DNA of 64,000 nucleotides from Amaranthus tricolor (taxonomy: Eukaryota > Streptophyta > Magnoliopsida > Caryophyllales > Amaranthaceae): contig NC_080050.1 in NCBI RefSeq assembly GCF_026212465.1, positions 30,985,070 to 31,049,069 of the forward strand, in the 5' to 3' direction. Below, piece by piece: positions 23,717-37,424 of the stretch. The notes under the pieces were generated by a model. It was not told the origin of the DNA. It did no database searches and saw only the letters and a list, made by a program, of their open reading frames with translations. The position numbers and the translations under genes are program-made. Within the stretch, counting starts at the first letter, position 1, and the number at the start of each line of letters is the position of its first letter.

Positions 23717-23976
23717 TACTTTTTTTGATCCAAAATACTTGCAATATTTGACTTTTCACGCCATCCAATGCACTACTTCAATCCTTAATAACTATAGTTA
23801 CGTATAATAAAAAAATAATAAAAATTTAATATTAATAATCTTTAGATTGAAACGAATCAAACAAAATCTCACTTGACTATGTTTTAACTTAGATTAAAAA
23901 CTAATCACAAATTAAAGATAACAAATGAATAGTGCTATTTTTATAATGTTGCAGACAAATCAAAACGGAGAAGTAT
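23717..23976. mobile_element. Stowaway-like MITE, copy C, flanked by TA
   Basis: Starts ta|ctttttttgatcc and ends caaaacggagaag|ta. Internal family blocks: aactatagttacgtataata, aaaatttaatattaataatc, gaatcaaacaaaatctcac, ttgactatgttttaactta. Confidence 0.7.
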
Positions 23977-24449
23977 GAGATGGACTATTTAACTGAAGTA
24001 TAAGTATAAGACGTGTGATGAGACGTCTCAAATGTGAATTCTATTATGTGAGGAGGGGGAGGGGTGTCTAATTGCAGGTGACAGGGTAGGAGTAAGTTCA
24101 TGATGCAAGTTTGGGAAAAAAAGGTGAAGTAAAAAGATGATTGAATTTGTTTGAGATGTACTTTTGAAAATGAGGTGATCAGCTTAGAAGTGGGGCATTG
24201 AGTTCTATTGCTAGCAAGAGTATTTCCTGTTTTCTTTGGAGGGATTATCAAAAAACAAGTACTCTTTTTACTGATTCAAGAAAATACTTGCATCTCATTA
24301 CGTCATTGGATGTGATGTCTTATCACTGGCAGGAACTGAGAACCTTCTTTACTTTTTAGTGTTGCCCATGAACCATGTTACTATCATATGTTCCTGATTA
24401 TAAACATTAAACATCCACAAATTTTGAAATCCAACTATCCAACTATGTA

Positions 24450-25102
24450 CAGGGATGGGTATTTAAGGGTCTGAATCCATTTATTTTTGGAACCTATAAA
24501 TTCGGATTGAATTTGGGTACATGATCTTAGGGTTTGGATTCGGGTCTACACGTTTGAGATCTATATCCAACCTATAGACCCATTTATATCTTTTTTAAAA
24601 AAATTATCTATTAGTTATCATGTGTATTTAATTATTTGATTTGAAATTTTGTTACATTTTTGAACATTACGTGATTTTGAACTTTGACGATTCATGTAAT
24701 TTAAAATGTGGTCGTTGTATCTATACTTTAAAAGTTAAAGACTTGATAAATATTTCATTATAAGAACTTAAATGTTGGAAAACTTCATATACTTCACTCA
24801 ATTAATATAAAGTATTAGAAGATCCTTGTTAGTTCAAAATATTTAAATTATTTTATGCGAATGGTCAAAAATTGTACTTCATAATATATTTTAAAAAAAA
24901 TTTCAAGAAAAAAAAATTGTTTTAGACCCAAATCCAGACCCTAGACCCGCCAAATCCTAAGGGTCTAGGTCTGGGACCAGATACAAAATTTTCAGACCCT
25001 ACAGTTCTAGATCCAGATCCGGGTCTGGGACCAATAAAAAAATTAGGATCTGAATCTGGATCTTGATGGACCCGACCCAGATCCGACCCATGCCCATCCC
25101 TA
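24450..25102. mobile_element. hAT-like MITE with cagggatggg/cccatcccta ends
   Basis: The left end is cagggatgggtatttaaggg and the right end acccatgcccatcccta. The two halves are rich in mirrored 'gggtctgg / ccagaccc' blocks and can form a long imperfect hairpin. Flanking bases actatgta and acttatgt suggest an eroded 8-bp target duplication. About 653 bp, no coding capacity. Confidence 0.6.
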
Positions 25103-25511
25103 ACTTATGTGTATTTACTGTTTTAAAGATTGTTACCTAATTATCTTAACAAACGCAAAGTAATAGATTTTGCCTATAAGTGGTAGCTTAAAAGTATTTC
25201 ATTGACCCTGACATTATTATTAGTTTGATGCTCATCAAGCTAAAAAATTTGTACAATAATTACTTGTATATTTGTACGGGATAATATAAGTTCCGGCTTG
25301 CCTAGGCTTTGACATAAGTCATTTAATCAAAAAAATTCTATTAATATTAAAATATGTTATATAACAAAAATATTCAGTTTAGATAAAAAATAAATTTTCA
25401 GCTTACCCTATATTAATATCGGCTCATCCACTGTCAGCCATCAGGCCTAATTATGAACATGAGGAATAGAAAATACAACAGAACCTATATACATAATGAA
25501 ATTTTAAAATA

Positions 25512-26004
25512 GATAAAGATTATTTAGAAAAAAAACATACAATAAGACATATATGAACTTAATTCCATTTATAAGCGTTAATTCCCAAACCTGAGGGTAG
25601 GGGGTTGTTCGTACTTACTAATTGCGAACAAGTATTGAGATCCAAAAAAAAACATAGAAGTTATTCGCAGTTAATAAGTGCGAACAGACTGTTGACTTTT
25701 TTTTTACCAAAAGCCATGTTCGCAGTTATTAATTGGGAATAGCATCGTCCCTAAATAGAAAGGAGACCTGGTCAAACAAGCTCTAACTGCGAACAGAGGG
25801 TTGACCCTGTTTGACCAGGTCTCTTTTGTTCGCAGTTAATAAGTGGAAACAGGTGCTATGACTTTTTTTGATCAGTTTCTTTTGTTCGCAGTTAGTAACT
25901 GCGAACTATACCGAATCTGAGCTTTGGGGGTGGAGGCGCTTATAAATGAAAATAATTTCATCCGTATCTTATTATGTGCTTTTTTTTCATGAATAATCTT
26001 TATC
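25512..26004. mobile_element. Short non-autonomous MULE-like element with palindrome-built arms
   Basis: The left end is gataaagattatttag and the right end is its inverse (gaataatctttatc). Both arms continue with catttataagcg. The body holds at least five copies of a ttcgcagtta(g/a)taactgcgaa-type palindrome; the best is ttcgcagttagtaactgcga near 25890. The aagattattta block near the end and the gttagtaac palindrome centre are shared with the terminal repeats of the 15.3-18.1 kb MULE. About 493 bp, no coding capacity. Confidence 0.65.
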
Positions 26005-26968
26005 AATTTCAAATTTCTATACATAATCATGAATCAGGTGCCATATTTACTCCTCAAATCCATTTTTGTTTGTACAATGGCACGTATACGGACCAGACCA
26101 AAACAGGCTAGATCCATTCAAGCCATCTTAGCCCAAACCGTTTTACTCTTTAGCCCATTGCACAGTTTCTGGGAAGACTAGTTTGAACATTAGAAGAAAT
26201 ATTGGTCCTTACTAGTATAAAAATTAACTTTGATTCAAATCTTACTGTGTCGAAACATTTTGTTTCTAACTGAGACAAAATCGAATTCTCCTCTCCTTCT
26301 TTAGTTGCTCACCAAGTATTTGATTATTTCCAACTTCTGCTTGGTAACAAACATTCTAAGATAAGCTACCAAAGAAGTATTGAAATAAGTAGTCGAAAGA
26401 ACATGAGCATGAACATGGACAAAGCAGATAAAAGCATCATTTGGCTTCATTCTTTCTGTTCTACTGAAACTAGAAAAGAAACTAGAAAGAATGTACTTAC
26501 ATAATCTTGTAGAAAATTTGTAGTATTTTAGATCCAATACAGATGCAATTACAAGAATAGGCGGCTCATATTGCCCAATATTGGCCACAAGTGTGAAAGT
26601 CAGCTTGTCAGAGAAGGATTACTAGGTGACTGGCCGTATCACATTCCTTTATATGATCTGTGGTCAAGTGCACAGCTTATGTGCAGAACGAAATCTATCA
26701 ACATGAGCAATAATTTCCAGCAAAATCAGGTTTTTAACCAATCAATTCAGTGAATCACATTTCGCCAATTTCTCAAATAGCCAAAAGTAGTCTGAACGGT
26801 AGAGTGAAGAAACAAGGACCTTGCAAAAGTTTGGAAGGACGCGCAAAAAATAGTAGATGAAGACTTGCAAGATCATACTTCAGGCAGTGGAAGCTTTAGA
26901 AGCACATGAGCAGATGGGAAGAGACAGTAAGCTACAAAATTATCTTTTCCAACGTCCTTGTTCATTCT

Positions 26969-29900
26969 TCATATTGAGATCATCTTTAACGCAGCAGCAA
27001 TTGGCATCCCGAGAAACCCAAACAAGATGCACACAAACCATTGACCAGCAGTAAGTGGGGTTGTGTTAGCGAATGTACCAAGGAACTCGATAATTACAAT
27101 TTGAAAAAGAACTGTAGCTGTGAGAACACCAACGAAAATGTAGTTGTTTAGGATCCCAGCAAAAACATTAATCTTCTCCATCTCCCTGGAGCTTATCTCA
27201 TTGAACACCTGACAGAAAGAGCAATTTTGGTAAGTTGACGATGTCTAGATTTTTTTTGGAAAGGGTTAAGATATACTCTTGTAATCTTCAGTGTCACCAA
27301 AATTAATATAACAAGATGTCATGTATAAATTAATGCCTGAGAATAGGAAAAATCTAGTACGAATTTTAGGATGATGTAAAGGATTTGCTGAAAGCTGATA
27401 GTTTGATGTTTGAATGACGTGCAAACCTTTGTTACTAGGACTCTTCATTTTACTTCTATTTCCGTAAACATTTAAATCTTCAATACTCGGACATGGGTAT
27501 GTCACTTAGAAATTTTATCATGGATCAGAAATGTTGTATTTTTTCCATAAATTAGCCAGTCGGACACTTGGACAAATACCCGTGTCGAACATGAGTTTCC
27601 AACTCCAACAGAGGTGAAACAATGATTAATCAATGGTGCTTCAACTCTGTTGAGCTACATACACAATTATTCCTGAGCTCTACTTTTCATCTCCTTTCTT
27701 GAGATGTAATCATGTATCTAATATTTGTATTTTTTGCTAGCAGCTTACTTAAAAATTTATTTGTTTCAGTAGGCAATCATCAAAATTATTAAACCAGGAA
27801 TATAACAAATTAAAAGATGAGTGTTCTTTTGGGTGGATGGAGTAAACTCAAGAGATAGGAGTATTAGGTATTGGAAATAAATTGCAGGCAAGCAAATGAA
27901 TATACAATTACCTGGCAGAATACAAAAGAATTGAAAATAAGAGTGTTCAGAGTTAAATCAGAATCAGGATCAGTTAGTCCAAAAGCAGATTTTCCTCTAG
28001 TCTGCAGATACCATATCACAACAAATTGATAAATTGCTTGTCCCAATATATTCCTCCACATCACATTACTGATAATGCTTCCTTTCCTTCCAACAGGTTG
28101 TCGGTTCATCAACTCATCACTGGGAGGCTCAGTGGCCAGTGCTAGTGCACCAAGGGTGTCCATAATCATGTTAACCCACAAAAGCTGAACAGCAGTAAGT
28201 GGAGCACTTCCTGGAAAAATGCCCAGACTGTGAGTAGGTTGGAGAAATGATTATTTTCGGGTACATCACATGTGAACCATAGTTAAATCATTCATAAACC
28301 ATCAGTAAAAGGAACGTAATACAATCCCAATCACATTAATCCTAGTTAGGAAGCAGCTTGGTCATTTCTTGTCATAAGTTATTTCATTTAGAGGTCAAGT
28401 TTCTCATGTAATAGCTAAAAGTCTTCGAGTGTATGATCAAAAGAAAATATCAACGGAAACAGTGTTCCATCTGAAGACCCCTTAAATATCCAATTTAAAA
28501 CACTATGACAATGGCTTTCAATTTGAGAGTTTCCCTTGACGGGATTATCTTAGCTTAGCTATTGTCTGATCAACATCCTTCTCATTGTAAGGGTCTGATC
28601 AAGAACCTAATCCTTATAATATGGAGTACATCATATAAAATGTTTCATCAAGCTTTAATTTGGCCATGATAAGTACATGTATGCGAGGAAAGTCAAGTGG
28701 AGATATGCATATAGGAGAATGAAGTTACTGGACAGAAAAAATATGAATGTGGGTAGTCTATGGTATGGGATTGCCAGTGTGTTCTATATATCTGACTGTC
28801 CTTAGCATTACAGGGATGAATCCAACATACTAGTAAGCAGTTAGGGTGGACTGACTTATCTCTACATGTATTGAATCAACTCGATTGTCATTCTTCTTTG
28901 TCATATGTTACACAATTCACCAGCTTAGGAAAGTGAACTGCAGTTCAAAAATAAATTAGGCAGAGAGGGGATACAAAGGCATTCATTATTAGGTACAACC
29001 GTACAAATGTATAACTATAACCTCTAAAACTTTGAAGCACTTTTTAACTCATTTAGAGAAAATCTTTGAATCTTTGGGATGTGGGTATAGACCAATTGAC
29101 TGAACTACATCTATACAGTATAGATTCCCCAATGTTCAGCTTTGTTATAATTTCATTTTAATATATTTGCAGATGGATTTCTGTGTGAAGACCCAGGGGT
29201 TCCACACATTTTAACACCTAATATGCCTAAAATTCTTTGATCAAGTTTTCAGGGATTACCAGTCAAACAAGCTGAAGAAAAGTTGACAATGAGGGCAACA
29301 ATGTTAACTGTTAACTGGAACTGTACAAACTTCTGAATATTGGTATATACGGAGCGTCCCCATCTGGCCACCGTTACAATAGTAGAAAAATTATCATCCA
29401 ATATCAAGACATCAGCACTCTCTTTTGCAACCTGAGATAAAAAAAAATTTGAATTTATTCAGATAGTTATATTACTTATCAGGATAGATGAATAAAATGT
29501 CTTGAGACATCAACAATAAACTAAAGTAGAATTGAACGCATATTCCCAAATATAGGCTTTTGGAATAAGAACGCATCACTTTCATTAGGTGCATCCCTAA
29601 ACTTTTTTTCGGAATAACCGAAAATGTATGGTGGCTCCTACAATAATCACTGCAAATCTAAACTATTTATATAAGACTCACTGATCTAACTATACATATG
29701 AGATTCCCAAAACACCAATATAAAGACCAATCTTTGGAATAAGTACCCATTTTGCTACCAATTAAGTATTTTGTTCTTATTATCTAAAGATATCTCCTTT
29801 TATTTGTAACGTAACTCCTTATCTAACTACGTTACTCTTGACAAGTTAATGCACAATAAAAAATTTTGCACCCCCAACATACTAGAATAAATGTTTTTGG

Positions 29901-32900
29901 ATGTATTATGGCGTGTTCAACACTTCGACACCCATCACACCACCTGATTCCAAGACGAGTTTTCATAACATAAACCATTCCATTAGCCAATGTTATTACG
30001 TGACTTCTACTTACGCTAGAAGATCACTCAAAATTCGCAAAGCATACACCACAATCCTAGTAAGGGGCTTTCTAAAACTGTTGATTACCATGGATACAGA
30101 GATCTACAGTTAGTATTTCAAAGTCTTCTCATGAACAATTTCAATATTTAGCTCTATCTTCAACACCTTCACATTTATAACTAAATAAGGCATGAAATCA
30201 CTTTTGAGTATTCTATGAATAGAAATGGATGGAGGAATAGAGTAAATGTAGATGATCATTGGAATTGATTTTCTCATTTGTAGATCAATATTAAATGTTG
30301 CCGAATAAACGATAATATTGTCAGCGATGATATCTTATGTTGCTATATTTTGGTTCATCATTTATATAGTTGACATCATATTGTCGGGATTAAGGCCTTG
30401 ATGTTATGAACCGAAAAATCTGCTAAATAACATGATGATGATTTACACTCAAAAGCTTGTAAGGATCCTACAGAAATTTCTACTACCTACCAAGTAAAAC
30501 TTGGTTAAAAGTACTGAATGCTTTTAAGAGGCAAGTAACTCTCACAAATGAACAACTACAAATTTAACACCCATTTTTTTAACCATCCCTCTCCTTAATG
30601 CTTTAGTTCCTATTTTATGCCTTTTAATTGACTTCTTCCAAGATTTAAGTCCATATTTTTAATCATACCATTCCATATTCTGAAAATTCTGGAAAGCTTT
30701 TTCTGAAAGAAAAATATGCAAAGAATACCTCAGTGCCAGCAATTCCCATAGCTAGACCAATATCAGCTTCATGAAGGGCAGGAGCATCATTTGTACCATC
30801 TCCAGTCACTGCCACAACTTCTTGAAGAGTGGTCCGCAAATGTTTGACAAGAGTGTGTTTATCCATTGGTGAAGATCGAGCCATGACCTATGCAAATGCT
30901 ATTAATTAATGGCCAAATAAAGCATTAATAGCCAAGAATCCACCCTAAATTTCCAGCAAATGAAACAGCAAGTTCATCCTGTCATGATTTCTAACTTCAA
31001 CAAAGAAAAATAAAGATCTCCTAAATTGAGAAAAACCATACTCTTCTCTCTGGTACTCTGGTTTTTCATTTCGGGCAAATGAAAAGATTTATCAACAATC
31101 TCACAGATCGTCACCTAAGCAACTTCCCCCTCTAATTAAGAAAACAAGATATCCAGGGCAAGAATACTACTTCCTCCATAAAAAATTGGTAAAACATAAA
31201 TTAAGGGGGATTAAGAACAACATTACAACTCCCCAATGCCACAAAAGTGGATCCCACTATAGCAGGGTAAGGAATGGTAAGATATGCAGCCTTACTATTG
31301 TATAAACAAGAAGACTATTTCCTGTTTACCCTCAACCTCGATTGCATAAAGCAACAGCACATATACTTAAAAAAGAAGTGCACATGATTTTAATGACCCA
31401 CTTTACTGTAACTTGATCAAAAAGTGACATATCACTTAATTGATAACTCAAACAAGTGAACAACCTAGACCAAAGTTGAGAAACACTATTTCATAAGTGT
31501 TACCATCTCTTTAGGGGATTAAAGAAGTAGCTAAATATAGAACAATAAAAAAGTTTTAACAATCACAAAGAAATCTCTTTGCATGAATTTTGCACGGAGA
31601 AAGCAAAACAGCGGTCTAACCTGAATTTTGGGTATTAGTTCAGTCAATTCTTCCTCACTCTTTTCACGAAACTCAGGACCTTCAATAGCTATGCCGTCCT
31701 TCGTAAGAATCCCACATTCTCTAGCAATTGCCTTTGCTGTATTAATGTTGTCACCTGTAACCATCCGGACAGTGATTCCTGCTGATCTGCAGATTGCAAC
31801 AGATTCCTTGACACCCGGACGAACTGGATCTTTGATGCCTACTATCCCAATGCAGGTGTATCCATCCACAGGAACAGGACTGTCAGCAGAGAAATCGTCT
31901 CTTAAATCTTTGTATGCTAGGCATAAAGTGCGAAGAGCATCATTAGCAAACTCTTCAATAGTGGCATTTAAGTGTTCAACTGATGCTTTATCAAGGGAGA
32001 CTACCTCCCCATTCGAGTCAACAACCTTATCACATGCAGCCAAAATAATTTCAGAAGCACCTTTACAGTGTGCTCTGATACCTCCACCAGGGATCTCTAC
32101 AAGCACTCCCATTCTCTTCTTTGAGGAGTTGAAAGGCTCGACTTTTACAATTTTTGATGTTTCACGCTCTGCCATGAAATCACCGCCAAGTGATAATCCA
32201 AACTCCAGTATTGCAGTTTCAGTGGGACTTCCTAATATCTCAATTTTGTTATCTTTGGCTTTCACAATTTCTCCTCCAGTATTATTGAAAATGGATTCTA
32301 AAAGGACTTTCTGTGCAGAGTCAGGAATTTCAGATTCCTTGAAGTGATTTGCCTCCAATGTTTTCCCACATATGTGTGCTTTGACAACAGTCATATGATT
32401 AGTGGTGAGTGTCCCTGTTTTGTCACTGCAAATAGTAGTAGCAGATCCCATTGTCTCACAAGCAGCAAGATGACGCACAAGAGCCTTGTCATTCATCATT
32501 TTCTTCATTGCAAAAGCAAGGCTCAAAGTCACAGCCAAGGGTAGTCCCTCAGGAACAGCAACAACTACTATTGTTACAGCAATGGCAAAATATTCCAATA
32601 TTTCAAGAGCATCATCACCAGACAAACTCCACAATGAACCGTCTTGTAACTTGCGGCTGAATAATCCTTGCACCATCACAGCAAAAGTAACCACAGCAAA
32701 AAAGAGGCCGATTTTTCCAATGACAGTAGCCACCCCATTCAATTTGACCTGCAAGGGTGTTTCATCATCGCCTTCTTCACTAAGAGTAGCCATCAATTTA
32801 CCCCATTGTGTTCTCATTCCAACGGTAGTAACAAGCATTTTTAATGAACCATCCTGCACTTTGGTTCCAGACAATAGAAAAGGATGCTCAAGGTTGACAT

Positions 32901-35201
32901 GAATAGGTTCACTCTCTCCAGTCAAGCTTGATTCATCAATAACAGCAGAATACCCTGAGATGAAAAGTCCATCAGCTGGGACCTGATCTCCAATGGCAAG
33001 GTGAACAATATCCCCGGGAAGTAAGTCATAGATTGATACTTTCTGTCGACAACCATCTCTAGTAACCTGAATGATGATCTTCTTTTTCTCCTTGTCCAGA
33101 TCCTTAAATTGCAATGACTGTCTATAATCACTTGTTGCAGTTACAAATACTACTAACAAAATGCTAGCAACAATTCCAAGACCATCATGGGCTCCTTTGG
33201 GCCATCCCTCCATTAAAATGCCAACAAACAAAGAAACAAATGCACAAACTCCAAGTATCATGAGAGTCATATCTTGAAGAGCTTCCCATACGAAAACTAA
33301 GAAACTCTTGGGAGGACTTTCAATAAATCTATTGACTCCATAAATTTCCTTTCTACGATTCACCAAATGCTCAGCAGTGGGTAATCCATTTGTGGTTGAT
33401 GTAGAAAGCTTTTTAATGATTCCCTCAACTCCGCCGTGATCTTTCAGCTTCTTCTTATTGCGACCCTCCACAATGGATCCCAACTCATCAGCACAAATCT
33501 CAAACCCAGCTGATTTGACTTCTTCAGGTGGAGTATATGATACACCTGGCAGTCATGCAATGGTAATTAAGATCAATGGAGTCTCCACCTTAAGGTCAAA
33601 GCTATTGCCTTCCCAAGGTGATAAGAAACACTACTAAACAGATACATACCCTGTATAAACTGGAGAGCAGCTTGTGAGACCAACAATGCAACTCTTAACT
33701 TTTCCTGCAAGGATCAGAATGGAGAAAAAGGAACTCATCAGCACACTAAATCAAGAAAGATAGCTGCAGTTGAACAATTGATTGTGATTTTTCAGGCCAA
33801 TTTGTAAATTAGATATTGAAGTTTTTTTAAAATACACAAGATCTGACATTTAAAAGTGCAAAGCTAGACATAAGTACCTCAAAGAAATAATTGTCAGTCA
33901 CACTAATATTTTGGATGGAGCTTTTGAGGGAAAGCAGTTTGCCTTTTATTTTAGTTCTATTTATTATGGATTTGTAAATTTGTGATAGTGAAAGATATTG
34001 TTACGAGCTTGTACATGACAACAGATAAATATATCAAAACATCAACATTTTTTTCCTGCTCCCTCCTAAAACCTAATGATGAGAAAAGTGTTTGTAACTT
34101 TCCATTTTACACTAAAACACATTCATGTAAATTTTGGATAACATATAGCTAATGTGATCATCATGACATGACAAACCCTTTCTAGAAGGGAGTTGGTCAA
34201 TTTCTTGGTGAAATTCTTGCCCTCAAACAACCTTGTAGGAGTAAACTATGCATAATCGTACATAGGCACATTATGAATGTCAATTACGTTTGCCTAATGA
34301 AATGAGAATTTTTGATGTGAAATGAGAAAGTTTTAAATATTAACAAATTGGTGAAAAGCACGAATCACGCCCCTGAATATCCCCCAATTTTTTCAAACCT
34401 CTCCAAAGAGCCATTATCTTCATAAAACGGTTAAAAAAGCGACTAAGACATAAAAGTAACAAGCTTCAGCACTATCATCTCTCATTCGAAATACTTTTCG
34501 TGCTTTTAATCGATTCATCTGTACTCCAGACATAATGCACAATTTCGGTTGCATCAGACCGCATCCTAGATTTTGTACGATGATGAAAAGTAATCAAGAA
34601 AATTTCGGCTAATTTTTCTAAAAATCCCGATCAAGCAAATGCTAACATTAATATAAAGCAATAAGAGCACACTGTACAGCAAGACTACGATTTAAATTAC
34701 CACAACCTGTTTAGATCTCAGCAAACAACTATAACAAGCAAGAGGATCATGCTATGAAAACGACAGACAATCTTCATCAACTAAACCTGACCATCTGCAG
34801 TTAGGTTGAACTGGTGATGTAACTACTAATAGTCTAATAGGCAACTTTTTTTATTTAGGCGCTTCCTTTAAGGATCTAAATGTGAAATTTCATAAAGCAG
34901 AATCTACTTTCTCAAATCACATATTCGAATCAACTCTCTTAAAAAATACGCATACTAAATAAGAATCAAATTAAGAAAAGAACAAAAACGCTACTGATGA
35001 AGCTATAAGAGGTATATAAATAACCTGATTAGAACGACGAATAGCCTGAGCTTCAGAACGCTTGTTGAGATTTGCAGTAAAACGAAACCTACGCTTTGGA
35101 TTTTTCACCAACCAGCAAAGACTCCTCCATCTTCGTAGCGCTTCTTCGGATGAATTCTTCGCTTTCACTTCACCAAACTCCTCATTCAGCAAAGTTTCCA
35201 T
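26969..35201 (-). CDS. ACA: Autoinhibited Ca2+-transporting P-type ATPase, type IIB (ACA1/ACA2-like)
   Basis: Seven exons on the minus strand: 35025-35201, 33650-33704, 31621-33545, 30729-30887, 29260-29431, 27912-28210, 26969-27208. All are in phase and encode 1008 residues, the usual ACA1/ACA2 length. The ATG at 35201 gives [12 protein letters not shown]. The N-terminus [18 protein letters not shown] is the calmodulin-binding autoinhibitory segment of plant type IIB pumps. Further motifs: TGES at about residues 286-289 (actuator), VPEGLPLAV near 408-416 (M4 Ca2+ site), DKTGTLT with phosphorylated Asp about 452, TGDGTND about 747-753 (hinge), and hydrophobic M5-M10 segments in exons 5-7 (for example [18 protein letters not shown]). 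The family exports Ca2+ from the cytosol using ATP, released from inhibition by Ca2+-calmodulin. Whether this copy sits in ER, plastid envelope or another membrane cannot be read from the sequence. No lesions seen. Confidence 0.95.
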
Positions 35202-35498
35202 GTCCAAAAAAATTTAAAAAAAAAAAAACTAAAAACAGCTCAAGTTGAAGCTCGGAATGAATGGAAATCGATGAACAAATCCGTTATCAAATTCAAACTG
35301 AAATTCAAATCAGTTGTTGTTAAGTCAACGCTGATGAAAACAATCTAACATGAAAGAAAAACGACGCAAAGTAGTGAAGAGTGATGGAGAATGATATGGA
35401 GCAGATGAGAGTAGGTTAGTGATGGTGATTTGAATCTTGATGCTGATTTCAATGGCGTGCTGCTAGATAGCGGAATAGAAAATTAGGAATAGGTACCA

Positions 35499-35501
<3 letters not shown>

Positions 35502-35541
<40 letters not shown>
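35502..35541. repeat. (AG)20 microsatellite in the 5' region of the ACA gene
   Basis: An uninterrupted AG dinucleotide tract of about 40 bases lies about 300 bases upstream of the ATPase start codon, so on the gene's strand it reads (CT)n. In plants such tracts in leaders and promoters are known targets of BBR/BPC GAGA-binding factors; that function is inference here. Confidence 0.85.
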
Positions 35542-35544
<3 letters not shown>

Positions 35545-36351
35545 GTGTGAGTGTGTCTGAGAACTGAAAATTGAAAATTGGCAATAAAAATGTGTCCGCG
35601 TGAAAAGATTGGATTTACTCGGTTTGCTAGATTTAAGGAATTAATTTATTTTATATCTTGATTGGTTCTTAATTAAGATTGAATATTCAGAATTTGGTTT
35701 TGTTTTTATTGAGATTAAGTATACATTTTAGGAAAATATCTTAAATTGAGTATTATTTTTTTAATTGTTTTTAATAAAAAAAATAAAAATAAATAATGTA
35801 AACTAAAAATATATATAAAAAATATGTAGACTGCATAAAAATAAAAATTGAATTTTATGTTGTATCTTCATCTCTAACCTTCTTGTATGCATCGCCTCCC
35901 ACGTCAACTTTATCATCACTAGCTAGACAAGTTTACCCTCTTATGCCAACAAGCCATCATGTTTGTAAGTTCTAAACATTTTATTCTCTCAACATATTTG
36001 ATAGATAGCTTGGATCATCATCAACACACTTAGACATTAACACATCAGTACATCACTATTTCCAACAACACATTTGGCCTTCATCGTCATTAAGAGCTTT
36101 CCTTGCTTTGCAACCCACTTCTTCAAAGTAGTTGCCCTTCTCAATTTCTCATTCAACTTTCACCTTTTCCATTGAGCATCTCATTATCCTTAACGTTCAT
36201 GATTGGCTTCGCCATTAGCTTCGAAAATTTGAAATTTTGAAAGTATCTCTTCATCAATTTCTTGCAAGTATATTGAATATGACCCCTTTGGTGAAAATGG
36301 TAGCGCATTTTATCTCTATATATAATCTTGCCTTCTTGACTTTAGTTTTTG

Positions 36352-37037
36352 TTGGATATTTAAAGTAAAGTACAAAATATATACCATATACTATGCATTA
36401 GTGTGATATATAAGTGTTACAACTTAAGTCTAAAGTGCTTTAAACATACAAAAACAAACTACTTAACTCAAACAAAAGAAACAACTAAACAAGCCTTGCT
36501 TGATCCTCGCTCAACCAAGGAGCAGATTTTGTCCGGTGAATTGAATGAATGTGACAGTAGCTAAGCTATTTTCGCTCGACCCGGTCGAGCGAATGTGTCT
36601 GTTTGCATCTGTTTGTATTTTTAAAAATTTTGTCTGTTATAATGGTTATATAAACCTTGTGTTCATTTATTAAAATTGATTATAAATCAGTTAATGATTG
36701 TAAAGGTTGGTATTAAAGCATGCAAACACTATTATATATAGTGGAAATTGCACCCGATAATTCATTTTTCTAATTTATCTTCATCTTTTCTAATTCCCTC
36801 CTCTCATTTTCTACATGTTTAAGATTAAGAATTCTGCAAACTCTACTATTATAATTTTTGAATTTATATCTTATAAAACGCATTTATTCCTTCACATTGC
36901 TATTTTATGTAGTGCTTGTATTGTAATGTAAACTGTTGTATCTCTGTGCGTATTATCGAAGTTCAACCAAAACACTATTTTGGACGAAATAACACTATAA
37001 AGAAAGCATCTAGATGTGCCTCGATTTGGTATCGAGC
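36352..37037 (+). mobile_element. LTR-like retrotransposon remnant (possible copia-type LTR plus primer site)
   Basis: Begins tgttggatatttaaag, typical of plant copia LTRs. It has a TATA-like ggttatataaacc near 36646 and, at 37027-37037, tggtatcgagc, close to the tRNA-iMet primer-binding consensus (tggtatcagagc) with one base missing. A GC-rich palindrome cgctcgacccggtcgagcg at about 36570 lies upstream of the TATA. No internal coding region or second LTR follows, so at most this is a truncated 5' end or near-solo LTR. Confidence 0.4.
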
Positions 37038-37424
37038 TTCTGAAGACTTTAATGCCTAAATGATCTTCGATATTGTGATAGTTTCGTAAGTTTAATTGTT
37101 GTTATCTTAAGTTGTAATCACATCAGGCCAAACTATTTTCCTGCATAGAAAATACTAGACAATAACGATTATTTACAAATAACCCCAAAAAGACAAAATA
37201 CATAATATTAAAATAAAAAATATAAGAAAAAGATAAATTAAAATCTCAAACGCCCTCCTATAAAATGAGGACAAATAAAAATAATTTACTACTTTAATTA
37301 AAAAAAAATTAATCGTTATTTGCCTATATATACTCTTTTCTTGCATTTGTTTTAAAATCAACACTTTAAAATCATGTAGGTCGAAATTAGATAAAGTCAC
37401 CACACGTAGTCATTTCATTCTACC

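Larger units (their letters stand above)
22931..26968. other. Intergenic between convergent cyclin and Ca2+-ATPase genes, rich in small elements
   Basis: Beyond the three elements listed separately (23717-23976, 24450-25102, 25512-26004), an inverted partial copy of the Stowaway-like family is recognisable around 23200-23420. From about 26260 to 26968 there is less AT-rich sequence that is probably the 3' UTR of the minus-strand ATPase gene. No further gene is supported. Confidence 0.5.
35202..37424. other. Promoter side of the ACA gene and intergenic DNA
   Basis: 35202 to about 35600 is the likely 5' UTR and promoter of the minus-strand ATPase gene, including the (AG)n tract at 35502-35541. 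From 35640 the sequence is strongly AT-rich. 35870-36320 is less AT-rich, but its frames are broken by stops and it matches nothing I recognise; it may be an old gene or transposon fragment. An LTR-like remnant follows at 36352-37037. Confidence 0.5.

Noticed and set aside
31628..32347. 239-codon open frame on the plus strand
   Set aside because: It is the antisense shadow of the large Ca2+-ATPase exon, with Ser/Pro-rich composition and no domain.
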